Part shown: one piece after another, positions 1 to 7,720 of the stretch
Layout: every line of letters begins with the position of its first letter
How positions within the stretch are numbered: the stretch's first letter is position 1
NCBI GenBank assembly: GCA_947626955.1
Contig: CANQUB010000013.1
Coordinates: 1 to 34,839, forward strand
Direction of reading: 5' to 3'
Source: an uncultured Clostridia bacterium
Lineage (GTDB): Bacteria > Bacillota > Clostridia > Christensenellales > UBA1242
Length of the DNA: 34,839 bases
The notes under the pieces: model-generated
Databases searched by the model: none
What the model was told of the DNA's origin: nothing
The model's input: the letters and a program-made list of their open reading frames with translations, nothing else
Made by a program: the position numbers and the translations under genes

Positions 1-5
1 GAAGC

Positions 6-37
6 TTGCCGCCTGCAATCGCTTGGCTTCTCCTCTC
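6..37. repeat. Dispersed repeat module A, copy 1
   Basis: A 32-bp stretch beginning TTGCCGCCTGCAATCG is repeated without mismatch at 25978-26009. It is followed here by a small inverted repeat (CAAGC-TAC-GCTTG) nested between runs of C and G. It lies in non-coding DNA, and no transposase or terminal repeat is visible, so it is called only as a dispersed intergenic repeat. Confidence 0.85.
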
Positions 38-99
38 CCCACCAAGCTACGCTTGTCGGGGGCCCTTGCAAAAGTTGATGGGCAACCTTCTTTCTTAGC

Positions 100-137
100 C
101 CTTGTCACCATCTTCACCTTATCTGCTACTTTATAAG
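100..137. repeat. Dispersed repeat module B, copy 1
   Basis: A 38-bp stretch beginning CCTTGTCACCATCTTCACC is identical to 25677-25714. Both copies lie in gene-free DNA and both are accompanied by module A, but the order of A and B is reversed between the two places. No open reading frame explains it. Confidence 0.85.
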
Positions 138-179
138 CACTTCATTACACAAGTTAACATCATTAAAATCGGCCTCAAT

Positions 180-277
180 TCGTTTGGTTTAACCAAACGA
201 GTATCATTCGGCCAAAGGACGAGTATCATTTGGCCTGCGGGCCAAGTATAATTCGCTCGCTTGCGAGCGAGTATCAT
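180..277. repeat. Array of short hairpins joined by AGTATCATT linkers
   Basis: Four short palindromes follow each other: a 21-bp one with 10-bp arms (180-200, TCGTTTGGTT / AACCAAACGA), an imperfect one (about 208-222), TGGCC...GGCCA (231-244) and TCGCTCGC-TT-GCGAGCGA (253-270). Each is followed by the same linker, AGTATCAT or AGTATAAT. The stems differ in sequence while the linker is conserved. The array ends a few bases beyond the stop codon of the ylbJ-like gene. It has no U-tract, so it is not a simple intrinsic terminator. Confidence 0.8.
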
Positions 278-284
278 GACGAAG

Positions 285-1295
285 CTAAATAATTATAAGA
301 CAAATAAAGAATGCCAGCACGCCTTGCAAAAACTTGCAAAGGATGAATTGGCCGCTCTTTATTGGGGTGGATGAGAGGAAGGAGAGGGACTGCATGATTA
401 TTGATAGGCCGCCAAAGGCGATGAGAAAACTTATAAAACTAATAGAGAGCGGAGTGAGAGTATAAGAGAGCAATTTTGCCCCCGTCGTCATCTCTATTAT
501 GCCAGACATAATACCTGCTGAAATGTCGGTAAAACCTGGGATACGGCCAAAAATGAAGTTGAGACATGAAGACAGGCAGCCAATGATTTTTAAGTCGGTG
601 AGCAGGTCAATAAATAGTGAAAATAGTGCGATATAGAAGCCCACGATTAGTAGAGATATGCAGGTGTCCTTGGCCGACTTATAAATAATGTTTGAACTTT
701 GCTCGTAGGTTATGGCAGGGGGCTCATTCACTTGCTTTTTCTTTCGACCCACAAGGCCAATGAGGATGGATACAATTATGGCCGAAAGGATGTTGGAAAT
801 ATAGATGATTAGCCCTATTTTGGGGCTATTTAGCATTGCACCGCCCACCGCACCAATGACAAAGATGGGCCCCGAAGTTGAGGACAGCACGGCAGCTCTT
901 GTCACATTTTCCTTGCTAATCAATCCTTTTTGGTAAAGGTCGGCCGTTATGGTGCTGCCAATCGGGTAGCCCGAAATGACGCTCATTAAAAAGGGGTACA
1001 GGCAAGCTCCTTCAAGGTTAAATATTGCTTTCATGGGCTTTCCTGCCTTTTGCGACAAGCGGGAAATGACTTTTAGCTCGGTTATAAGTTTGGTTAGAAA
1101 AATAAAGGGCAAGAGGCCGGGCAAAACGGCGGTAAAAAAGAGCTTCAGGCCTTTTACAACGCTTTGGGCGTAGCGAACGGGAGCAAACAAAATGAGGGCC
1201 ATTACCACCAGTATGGCAAGAGTGAGAAGAATGGAAGAGATTGACAACCCCCTCAAATTCAATTTACTTTTTCGCTTTAATGTAGTATTATTCAT
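285..1295 (-). CDS. ylbJ: YlbJ-like polytopic membrane protein (nucleoside-recognition/Gate fold)
   Basis: A 336-residue polytopic membrane protein with a hydrophobic helix near the N-terminus (about 20-42) and several more up to the very hydrophobic C-terminal end. The SGYPIGS motif (about 109-115) and the SSTSGPIFVIGAVG segment are the parts that recall the YlbJ family. In Bacillus, YlbJ is a sporulation-associated membrane protein; its transported substrate is not settled. It is somewhat shorter than Bacillus YlbJ (about 400 residues). Position supports the call: ylbJ and ylbM(tmcAL) are also close in Bacillus. The start ATG (1293-1295) has no convincing ribosome binding site. It is divergent from the PnuC-like gene. 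Whether the organism sporulates cannot be judged from this gene. Confidence 0.75.
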   Translation of the reverse strand: MNNTTLKRKSKLNLRGLSISSILLTLAILVVMALILFAPVRYAQSVVKGLKLFFTAVLPGLLPFIFLTKLITELKVISRLSQKAGKPMKAIFNLEGACLYPFLMSVISGYPIGSTITADLYQKGLISKENVTRAAVLSSTSGPIFVIGAVGGAMLNSPKIGLIIYISNILSAIIVSILIGLVGRKKKQVNEPPAITYEQSSNIIYKSAKDTCISLLIVGFYIALFSLFIDLLTDLKIIGCLSSCLNFIFGRIPGFTDISAGIMSGIIEMTTGAKLLSYTLTPLSISFISFLIAFGGLSIIMQSLSFLSSTPIKSGQFILCKFLQGVLAFFICLIII

Positions 1296-1344
1296 TTATA
1301 AATGTGTATGCAAGGCCGCAAGGCTATATACAAAAGGGGGTCAC

Positions 1345-2181
1345 ATGACCAAGAATAAGTATTCACAAGATGTCACTCCAAAAATTTTCACCATAAGGCT
1401 TTTTGTAACCTCGCTGTTCATGGCCATTGCTCTTGGGCTTTACATTGCCAAGATAATAGGGCTTCCGGGGCTGCTACTCATATTATTTGGAGCTATTTGG
1501 AATTTCTTTGTGGGCTTTAACTCCATGGCCGCCTTCATGCTGTCTATCATCGTTGGGATACTGTATGGCATGATGGCCTTTTCGGAAGGGCTATATATAA
1601 ACGCACTGCTATACACCGTGTTCTACATACCACTGCAGTTCGCTGTTTGGCTATTATACATGGATGCGGACGATGTTCGCGTGCAAAGCTCGAGGAGACT
1701 GAGCGGGTCGGGGATATATTACACTGTACTTATATTTATCTATGCTTTCACTGTATGCTTTATAATTTCCATTTTCCAAGAACGAGAGGAGCTAAATGTG
1801 GCCGACGCCATGGTATCATGCCTTCTTGGTCTCAGTGCATACCTTCAAAGCCTGAGATATCGCGAATACTACACTGTAAGGCCGCTAGCCCTTGTGGCCT
1901 CAACAGCCATGTGGATCTATGTTGCAGTTATGCATCCAAACAGCCCGGTCGCCATCGCCATTGTGCTGCTTTACATCTACTACCTTGTACTAGACCTTAC
2001 TGGGCTATATAAATTTATAGACAACGAAGAAGAGCAAAAGAGGGCAAAAGAACGCAATATAAGCCACGCCGAAACGGTGGAGAGGCTGGAAGAATATAGG
2101 CAGCTTGAGCAAAAAGACCTTGAAGAAAAGGACAAGGCGTCTGGCAGTGGCGAGGATAAAAACCGAAAAATAAAAGCATAA
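1345..2181 (+). CDS. PnuC-like nicotinamide riboside/mononucleotide transporter family protein
   Basis: A 278-residue membrane protein with about seven hydrophobic segments between residues 18 and 222. It has the PnuC-type pattern of a helix ending GILYGMMAFSEGLY followed by NALLYTVFYIPLQ and a tryptophan-containing helix. PnuC proteins import nicotinamide riboside or related vitamins for NAD synthesis; the substrate here is inferred from family only. The ORF is open further upstream, but the start is placed at 1345 because AAGGGGG lies just upstream and the preceding codons are antisense to the ylbJ start. An unusual highly charged tail of about 50 residues (EEEQKRAKERN... to the end) follows the last helix. 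A terminator follows directly. Confidence 0.6.
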   Translation: MTKNKYSQDVTPKIFTIRLFVTSLFMAIALGLYIAKIIGLPGLLLILFGAIWNFFVGFNSMAAFMLSIIVGILYGMMAFSEGLYINALLYTVFYIPLQFAVWLLYMDADDVRVQSSRRLSGSGIYYTVLIFIYAFTVCFIISIFQEREELNVADAMVSCLLGLSAYLQSLRYREYYTVRPLALVASTAMWIYVAVMHPNSPVAIAIVLLYIYYLVLDLTGLYKFIDNEEEQKRAKERNISHAETVERLEEYRQLEQKDLEEKDKASGSGEDKNRKIKA

Positions 2182-2206
2182 AAAAACAGCCAAATGACTG
2201 TTTTTT
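2181..2206. terminator. Intrinsic terminator between convergent genes
   Basis: AAAAAACAG and CTGTTTTTT form a 9-bp stem, with A- and T-runs on the two sides. It starts at the last base of the PnuC-like gene stop codon and ends eight bases before the end of tmcAL, so it can serve both strands. Confidence 0.85.
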
Positions 2207-2213
2207 ATGGCTT

Positions 2214-3425
2214 TTATATGAATAAAGTTTTGTCTTCGCTATAATTTTGATTAGTGGCAATGTTATATAGAAAACTTCCTTGGTTGTCGTAGGCTGCCAG
2301 CATTTTTTGGCTAGCTGTGAGGTTTTCACGGTCTTTATTTGAAACCAGCAGTGGGCAGCGGCTCTCACTTATAATATGGCTCAAAAGTGCCTTTTTATCT
2401 TTGCTTGCGGCCAGCACATTTATTGGCAGGTCCTCTACTAGCAAGTCGTTAAAGACGGCTTTTGTCAGGCCAAAGTAAGGGTAGAGAGCAAGGCGTCTTG
2501 CACGACTCTCTCGAAGGTTTTTGGCCGATGCTACCGCGCAAAACTGGTTTAGTGTGGCTGAGGTTTTGGCAGCGTTTATAACCAGGCTGGAGATAGGTGG
2601 AGTATAGTCAAAATAGGTGTTTAGCTCGGCTTTGGTCTTATTTCTAAGGCTGGCTAAAACAAGGGCTGAAAGACGACTTTGCCAATCATTAAACTGGCTA
2701 ATATTTGCCTTTTTGAGGCTTGCAAAGACGCAGGATGGAATAAGCTTTGATAGCTCGCCAAACTTGTTTTTTATTGCAAGCTCGCGAATATGACTGGCAC
2801 TTGAATAGCAGGTGCCGTCAATTTCCTTTGGTGAACTAGAATAGTAGCCGGAGTCAATTCGCTTTATAAACAGGGGCTCAATAGGGGAGTTAAGCTTTAT
2901 TAGTGCAACTAGGTATTCGATGGCCAGTATATTGTTTGGTCCCTTGAAGATCTCTTCTAAAGCCGCCGCCTTTTCGGGATAAACTGAACTTAGAGCCTCT
3001 TTTATGGCAACATTATAGCCAAGACGAATTGATAACTCTTTTATTTTTTTAGAGAGGGCAGGGCTCTCGTTTGCTCTTCTTTCAGCAATCCATTTTAATG
3101 TTTCAATGTCGTCAGTCTCAATTCCAAAGGCTAGGTGGGAAACAGTTCCCAGGTTACTGAGCACTTTTACCGCCCCGTAGGCAAACTTGTCGGCTGGGGA
3201 AATAGAGAAGGCAAGTGGGAGCTCAAAAACCATACTTGCCCCCAGTGTTATGCCAGACATAGCACGCTGAAACTTCGATAAAATGGCCATTTCGCCGCGT
3301 TGCACAAAATTGCCCGACATTAGAAGAAGCACATCTTCATTCGTTAGCTCACGAGCCTTTTTTATTACATATTCGTGCCCGTTTGTTGGTGGATTTAGTT
3401 CACAAATGATAGCACAAAGTTTCAT
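2214..3425 (-). CDS. tmcAL: tRNA(Met) cytidine acetate ligase TmcAL (YlbM)
   Basis: A 403-residue protein of normal family length. The N-terminal nucleotidyltransferase-like fold begins MKLCAIICELNPPTNGHEY, where NPPTNGH takes the place of the usual NPFHNGH nucleotide-binding motif. MSGNFVQRGE follows at about 36-45, a hallmark of the family. TmcAL uses acetate and ATP to acetylate the wobble cytidine of elongator tRNA-Met. Its neighbour pta-ackA handles acetyl phosphate/acetate, a suggestive link, though adjacency is also just the conserved ylbM order. The start has an AAAGGA site eight bases upstream on the minus strand. It is divergent from pta. Confidence 0.93.
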   Translation of the reverse strand: MKLCAIICELNPPTNGHEYVIKKARELTNEDVLLLMSGNFVQRGEMAILSKFQRAMSGITLGASMVFELPLAFSISPADKFAYGAVKVLSNLGTVSHLAFGIETDDIETLKWIAERRANESPALSKKIKELSIRLGYNVAIKEALSSVYPEKAAALEEIFKGPNNILAIEYLVALIKLNSPIEPLFIKRIDSGYYSSSPKEIDGTCYSSASHIRELAIKNKFGELSKLIPSCVFASLKKANISQFNDWQSRLSALVLASLRNKTKAELNTYFDYTPPISSLVINAAKTSATLNQFCAVASAKNLRESRARRLALYPYFGLTKAVFNDLLVEDLPINVLAASKDKKALLSHIISESRCPLLVSNKDRENLTASQKMLAAYDNQGSFLYNIATNQNYSEDKTLFI

Positions 3426-3468
3426 GAAAAATTTCCTTTAATCGTTTTATTTTTTTTGCGTTATGTTA

Positions 3469-3474
3469 TATAAT
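3469..3474 (+). promoter_or_regulatory. Predicted -10 box for pta-ackA
   Basis: TATAAT in an AT-rich region, with only a weak T-rich -35 region. The box overlaps the ATG at 3473 that opens the longest pta ORF. That ATG therefore cannot be the start if this promoter is used, which favours the TTG at 3524. Confidence 0.6.
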
Positions 3475-3523
3475 GAACTCATTATACAATAAAACTTGCC
3501 AAAGTGCAACAGGAGGAACTATT

Positions 3524-4570
3524 TTGTTTGGCATTAAAAAACCTCAAAGAAGAGATGTTTTTAGCAATATAATAGAGCGGGCTCAAGGCTCAGGCAAGGT
3601 CATTGTTTTGCCCGAAGGGGACGACGATAGAGTGATCGAAGCGGCCGAGAGAGTAGCCACTATGGACCTTTGCAAAATTGTTATTATCGGCAACAAGATC
3701 TTGCTTCAAGACAAGTTCTCCAAAAAAGCTCTAAGAAATATTGAAATTATCGATGTTGAAAGCGAGGGTAGAAGGCGTGAGATGTACGCCAAGAGCCTAT
3801 ACGAACTGCGTAAAGAAAAGGGTATGACCGAAGAAAAGGCACTTGAGATGTTAAAAGACCCAATGTACTATGCCACCATGATGCTCTATAGCGACGATGC
3901 TGACGGCGTTGTGGCCGGGGCAGTCTACGAGTCAGCCAATGTCATGAGACCGGCCTTCCAAATAATCAAGACCACGGCAGGAATAAGCAAGGTATCTAGC
4001 AGCTTTATTATGGAAATGCCCGAAAATTCGCCTTATGGCGAAAACGGAATGATGGTCTTTGCCGACTGTGCTGTCATTGAAAACCCTACCGACAGCGACC
4101 TTGCCGAAATTGGCATTTTAAGTGCCAAAACGGCCGACAGCATTTGCAACATCAAGCCGCGCGTGGCCTTTTTGTCGTACAGCACCAAGGCCGACGTCAA
4201 TGTCGACAATGAGGATGTGCAAAAGGTTAAAAGAGCCTACAAGATTGCCAGGCGCATGGACTCCATGCTGATTATGGACGGCGAGCTTCAGGCTGACGCT
4301 GCCATTGTGCCCGAGGTGTCCAGCCGAAAGCTCAAGGACATAAACTACCTCGAAGGCCGCGCAAACGTGCTGGTGTTCCCAGACTTAAACTCAGGAAATA
4401 TCGCTTATAAACTGGTTCAAAGAATTGCCGGCGTTCGGGCGGTTGGGCCAATACTTCAAGGGCTCAAAAAGCCGGTTAACGACCTGTCACGCGGAGCGTC
4501 TGCCGACGAAATTGTGCTCACAATTGCAATCACCGCACTTCAATCAAAAAATACTATAAAAGGAGAATAA
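3524..4570 (+). CDS. pta: Phosphate acetyltransferase
   Basis: Interconverts acetyl-CoA plus phosphate with acetyl phosphate plus CoA, feeding acetate kinase. Residues such as VIVLPEGDDDRVIEAAER near the start, DADGVVAGAV, and the late segment VFPDLNSGNIAYKLVQRIAG are typical of the PTA_PTB family. From the TTG at 3524 the protein is 348 residues, close to the family norm of about 330. The TTG start is preferred over ATG 3473 because AGGAGG lies seven bases upstream of it and because the ATG overlaps the predicted -10 box. It is followed by ackA with a three-base gap, a conserved acetate operon. Confidence 0.95.
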   Translation: MFGIKKPQRRDVFSNIIERAQGSGKVIVLPEGDDDRVIEAAERVATMDLCKIVIIGNKILLQDKFSKKALRNIEIIDVESEGRRREMYAKSLYELRKEKGMTEEKALEMLKDPMYYATMMLYSDDADGVVAGAVYESANVMRPAFQIIKTTAGISKVSSSFIMEMPENSPYGENGMMVFADCAVIENPTDSDLAEIGILSAKTADSICNIKPRVAFLSYSTKADVNVDNEDVQKVKRAYKIARRMDSMLIMDGELQADAAIVPEVSSRKLKDINYLEGRANVLVFPDLNSGNIAYKLVQRIAGVRAVGPILQGLKKPVNDLSRGASADEIVLTIAITALQSKNTIKGE

Positions 4571-4573
4571 TAT

Positions 4574-5797
4574 ATGAAAATTCTAGTTATCAATGCAGGA
4601 AGTTCGTCAGTAAAATATCAACTCTACAATGCTGACACCGAGCAGGTTCTTGTTAAAGGCCTTGCCGAAAGAATAGGGATTGACGGCCGCCACGTGCAAA
4701 AACTTAATGGCCAAACCCGAAAGATTGACTATCCAATGCCAACCCATGTCGAAGCGTTTAAGTGCATTCTAGACAGCTTGGTAGACGATGGGATTGTAAA
4801 ATCTCTTAACGACATTTCAGCTGTCGGGCACAGAATTGTCCATGGCGGCGAAAAGTTTACAAAGAGCGTGCTAGTCACCAAAAAGGTGCGTGACGAAATT
4901 GAAAACCTTACCATCTTGGCGCCTCTTCACCAGCCAGCCCACGTTCAGGGTATCGACGCCATAACCAAGCTTATGCCAAAGGTTCCACAAGTGGTGGTAT
5001 TTGACACAGCTTTCCATGCCACCATGCCTGACTATGCATACCGCTATGCCATTGAGACCAGCGCCTACGAAAAGTGGGGCATACGAAAATATGGCGCTCA
5101 CGGCACATCGCACCGCTATGTTGCTGGCCGCCTTGCCGAACTTACTGGTAAAAAGAACGGTAGGTTCATCATTTGCCACATCGGCAACGGGGCTTCGGCT
5201 TCGGCTGTCAAGGACGGCAAGTGCATAGACACATCTATGGGTTACACTCCGCTTGAAGGCCTTATGATGGGCACAAGAAGTGGAGACATCGACCCAACCG
5301 TTGTGCAAAGGGTTATGAAAGAGACCGGCATGAGCATTGATGAGGCCATCTTGTGGCTCAATAAAAAGAGCGGACTTTTGGGAGTTTCGGGGGTCAGCGA
5401 GGATATGCGCGACCTAGAAGACCTTGAAAACAGCAAAGAAAACAGCAAAGAAAAGCAGGCTGCCACTCTTGCAAGAAACATGTATGCCTACAGGGTTAGA
5501 AAGTATATTGGAAGCTACATGGCAGCTCTTGGCGGAGTTGACGCCATTGCCATGACGGCTGGTGTTGGCGAAAATGACAGCGGGTTTAGAGAGAAGGCAC
5601 TATCTGGGCTCGAAGAGCTTGGAATTAGACTTGATAAGGACCGCAATGGCCCTAAGTTTGAAAGGGGCAAGGAAGTGCTAATTAGCACCGACGACAGCCC
5701 TGTAAAAGTCTATGTCATTCCAACCAACGAAGAGCTGGTTATAATGCGAGACACCAAGGCTTTGGTGACAAAGACCAATAAACTCAACAAAAAATAA
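4574..5797 (+). CDS. ackA: Acetate kinase
   Basis: Converts acetyl phosphate plus ADP to acetate plus ATP, the substrate-level phosphorylation step of acetate fermentation. The 407-residue length is normal. The ASKHA-fold N-terminal motif NAGSSSVKY (7-15) is present, followed by VGHRIVHGGE, FDTAFH, CHIGNGAS, GTRSGDIDP and the C-terminal TNEELVI containing the conserved Glu. AAAGGAG lies in front of the ATG. It forms an operon with pta. A separate consensus promoter for the next genes begins nine bases after its stop. Confidence 0.97.
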   Translation: MKILVINAGSSSVKYQLYNADTEQVLVKGLAERIGIDGRHVQKLNGQTRKIDYPMPTHVEAFKCILDSLVDDGIVKSLNDISAVGHRIVHGGEKFTKSVLVTKKVRDEIENLTILAPLHQPAHVQGIDAITKLMPKVPQVVVFDTAFHATMPDYAYRYAIETSAYEKWGIRKYGAHGTSHRYVAGRLAELTGKKNGRFIICHIGNGASASAVKDGKCIDTSMGYTPLEGLMMGTRSGDIDPTVVQRVMKETGMSIDEAILWLNKKSGLLGVSGVSEDMRDLEDLENSKENSKEKQAATLARNMYAYRVRKYIGSYMAALGGVDAIAMTAGVGENDSGFREKALSGLEELGIRLDKDRNGPKFERGKEVLISTDDSPVKVYVIPTNEELVIMRDTKALVTKTNKLNKK

Positions 5798-5805
5798 ACA
5801 AATCG

Positions 5806-5834
5806 TTGACAATTTTAAAGGCAAAGTATATAAT
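5806..5834 (+). promoter_or_regulatory. Consensus sigma-A-type promoter for the DUF177-rpmF unit
   Basis: TTGACA at 5806-5811 and TATAAT at 5829-5834 with a 17-bp spacer match both consensus hexamers exactly. It lies between the ackA stop and the DUF177 start, so L32 is likely transcribed independently of acetate metabolism. Confidence 0.92.
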
Positions 5835-5861
5835 GGCTTTGCATCAATGGAAGGAGTTTTT

Positions 5862-6314
5862 ATGAGTGAACTAGAGTTCTCTCAGGCACTTGAAAAAACC
5901 AATGTGGAGTTTGACTACTCTGGTAAGATAACTCCCAGCTGCAGCCCTGAGGCCTTTGCACCAAACAGAATTGGAAGCGAGGGCACGCTGAGGTTTAAGT
6001 ACTTTGTGGACTACGACGCAGTGCTGCATATGAAAGGGTATTTATCAGTTACTTGCAGCTTCGTGTGTGACAGGTGCAACGCTCAATTTCAAAGAAATTT
6101 GTTCTTGGAATTTGAAGAAAATGCCTACCCAAAGATGAGTGAAGAGAGCGAGATAACATATAATATGCCTCGCATAAATCTCGATAAAATCGCTTCGGAC
6201 TACATTGCACTGCACTTTCCAACAAAAGTGCTTTGCCGTGAGGATTGCAAAGGGCTTTGCCCAAAATGTGGTGCAAATCTCAACGAAGGGAATTGCAATT
6301 GTTTTAAAAATTAA
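5862..6314 (+). CDS. DUF177 (YceD/YlbN) protein upstream of L32
   Basis: A 150-residue DUF177-family protein. It has a YLSVTCSFVCDRCNAQF segment with a CxxC pair and a C-terminal cysteine cluster (LCREDCKGLCPKCGANLNEG) typical of the family. In bacteria this gene sits directly before rpmF; family members have been linked to 23S rRNA or ribosome maturation, but the molecular role is not established. The start at 5862 is chosen because AAGGAG lies six bases upstream; the longer ORF start at 5847 lies upstream of that site. L32 follows after 19 bases. Confidence 0.88.
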   Translation: MSELEFSQALEKTNVEFDYSGKITPSCSPEAFAPNRIGSEGTLRFKYFVDYDAVLHMKGYLSVTCSFVCDRCNAQFQRNLFLEFEENAYPKMSEESEITYNMPRINLDKIASDYIALHFPTKVLCREDCKGLCPKCGANLNEGNCNCFKN

Positions 6315-6333
6315 TGACCAGGAGGATAAATTC

Positions 6334-6534
6334 ATGGCAGTACCAAAAAGAAAAGTATCTAAGGCTAGAGGTCGTTCGAGAGTAGCGAACTGGAAGGCAA
6401 GTGTTCCAACACTTGTTGAGTGCCCTCAATGTCATGCTCAGAAACCTGCACATGTGGCTTGCCCAGAATGCGGTTACTATGATGGCGAAAAGAAGATTCT
6501 TGTTGCTTCGGATAAGAAAAAAGATAAAAAGTAA
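6334..6534 (+). CDS. rpmF: Large-subunit ribosomal protein L32
   Basis: A 66-residue protein beginning MAVPKRKVSKARGRSRVANW, an L32 hallmark. It is of the zinc-binding type, with CPQC and CPEC forming the four-cysteine site. The start is set by AGGAGG eight bases upstream; the ORF track started far inside DUF177. It is the last gene of the unit, followed by two terminators. Confidence 0.97.
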   Translation: MAVPKRKVSKARGRSRVANWKASVPTLVECPQCHAQKPAHVACPECGYYDGEKKILVASDKKKDKK

Positions 6535-6536
6535 GA

Positions 6537-6565
6537 AAAGCACCTTTGGGTGCTTTCTCTATTTT
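6537..6565 (+). terminator. Intrinsic terminator of rpmF (first of two)
   Basis: AAAGCACC / GGTGCTTT stem (6537-6544 and 6549-6556) with a TTTG loop, followed by TCTCTATTTTT. Confidence 0.85.
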
Positions 6566-6593
6566 TGGCAGAAGATGTTCTGCCATTTTTTTT
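6566..6593 (+). terminator. Second tandem terminator after rpmF
   Basis: TGGCAGAA-GATG-TTCTGCCA forms a perfect 8-bp stem followed by eight T. The tandem arrangement isolates plsX from ribosomal-protein transcription. Confidence 0.9.
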
Positions 6594-6615
6594 GCTTAAA
6601 AATGCCTGCAAACGG

Positions 6616-6643
6616 CCATTTTTTAGGACATTTCAAAAAATGG
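6616..6643. repeat. Inverted repeat upstream of the plsX promoter
   Basis: CCATTTTTT and AAAAAATGG (9-bp arms, 10-base spacer) lie just upstream of the plsX -35 box. This could be a protein-binding dyad or a third terminator-like structure. It does not match the FapR operator as I know it. Confidence 0.4.
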
Positions 6644-6655
6644 AGTGAAATTTAT

Positions 6656-6684
6656 TTGGAAAAACACACAATTTTGTATATAAT
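6656..6684 (+). promoter_or_regulatory. Predicted promoter for plsX-rnc-smc-ftsY
   Basis: TTGGAA (6656-6661), a 17-bp spacer and TATAAT (6679-6684). The predicted start lies about 25 bases upstream of the plsX GTG. Confidence 0.8.
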
Positions 6685-6715
6685 CAATATGTAATATTGT
6701 GAGTAGGAGACAAAA

Positions 6716-7720
6716 GTGAAAATTATCATTGACGCCCACGGCGGTGACTATGCACCTGCCGAAATGGTTAAAGGGGCAATAACTGCAGTAAACCTTATTG
6801 AGGATGTGGAAATAATCCTTGCCGGAAAGCAAGAGGAAATTCAAAAAGTGCTGGACGAATATGGCTACACCGGCCAAAAGATAAGCATTTTGCCAGCAAC
6901 CGAAGTAATTTCTAACGACGAATCGCCAACTTCGGCCATAAGAACCAAAAAGGATAGTTCTTTGGTGGTTGGCCTAAACAAGCTCAAAGAAGATGACGAC
7001 ATCGTCGGCCTAATTAGTGCGGGCAGCACGGGGGCGGTTTTGGCTGGAGGCCTGTTTATTGTTGGCCGTATGAAAGGCGTGCTAAGGCCAGCCCTTGCGC
7101 CAACTCTTCCAACCATAACGGGAGGAAGAACCATGCTTATCGACTGCGGAGCCAATGTCGACTGCAAAAAGGAATATTTGGAGCAGTTCGCCATCATCGG
7201 CAGCACCTACATGAAGAGTATGTGCGGGGTGGAAAACCCACGTGTTGGCCTTTTAAACATCGGTGCCGAAGAGCACAAAGGTAATTCGCTTACACATGAA
7301 GCATACGAGCTTTTGAAAGAGAACAAACAAATCAATTTCATTGGCAATGTCGAGGCTAGGGAACTTCTGAGCGGAACGGTGGACGTGGTTGTGGCAGATG
7401 GCTTTGACGGAAATATTGCACTTAAGGCCACCGAAGGAGCAGCACTAAATGTTATGAAGCTGCTTAAAACCAGCATAAAAGAGGGCAATTTGTTTGAAAA
7501 AATGGGGGCTGGCATGCTTAAGGGCGTGTTCAAGAAACTAAAAAGCACCCTAGACTACAACAACCTTGGTGGCTCGCCATTTTTGGGCATCAACAAGATT
7601 GTTCTAAAAACCCATGGAACAAGCAAGGCCGAGACCATCTTGTCATGCGTAAAGCAGGTTGTGGACATTCATAAGTCGGGCTTTATTGAAAAATTAAGAG
7701 AGGGGATTGAAGAGGCTTAA
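6716..7720 (+). CDS. plsX: Phosphate acyltransferase PlsX
   Basis: Makes acyl phosphate from acyl-ACP, the first step of the PlsX/PlsY phosphatidic-acid pathway; a peripheral membrane enzyme. The 334-residue protein begins MKIIIDAHGGDYAPAEMVKG and contains GLISAGSTGAVLAGG, LIDCGANVDCK and VVADGFDGNIALKATEG, all PlsX signatures. The start codon is GTG with GTAGGAG upstream. The TAA stop overlaps the rnc ATG (TAATG), implying translational coupling. The fab and acpP genes often found here in other Bacillota are absent from the interval. Confidence 0.95.
   Translation: MKIIIDAHGGDYAPAEMVKGAITAVNLIEDVEIILAGKQEEIQKVLDEYGYTGQKISILPATEVISNDESPTSAIRTKKDSSLVVGLNKLKEDDDIVGLISAGSTGAVLAGGLFIVGRMKGVLRPALAPTLPTITGGRTMLIDCGANVDCKKEYLEQFAIIGSTYMKSMCGVENPRVGLLNIGAEEHKGNSLTHEAYELLKENKQINFIGNVEARELLSGTVDVVVADGFDGNIALKATEGAALNVMKLLKTSIKEGNLFEKMGAGMLKGVFKKLKSTLDYNNLGGSPFLGINKIVLKTHGTSKAETILSCVKQVVDIHKSGFIEKLREGIEEA

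Noticed and set aside
180-277. CRISPR-like repeat array
   Set aside because: Units are too short (about 24 bp), the constant part is only 8-9 bases, the variable parts are palindromes and no cas gene is nearby.
1192-1344. N-terminal extension of the PnuC-like ORF
   Set aside because: The extension is antisense to the ylbJ start region and the ribosome binding site lies at 1334-1340, so the start is at 1345.
4871-5308. 145-residue antisense ORF in ackA
   Set aside because: It is antisense to conserved kinase motifs and has neither promoter nor binding site.
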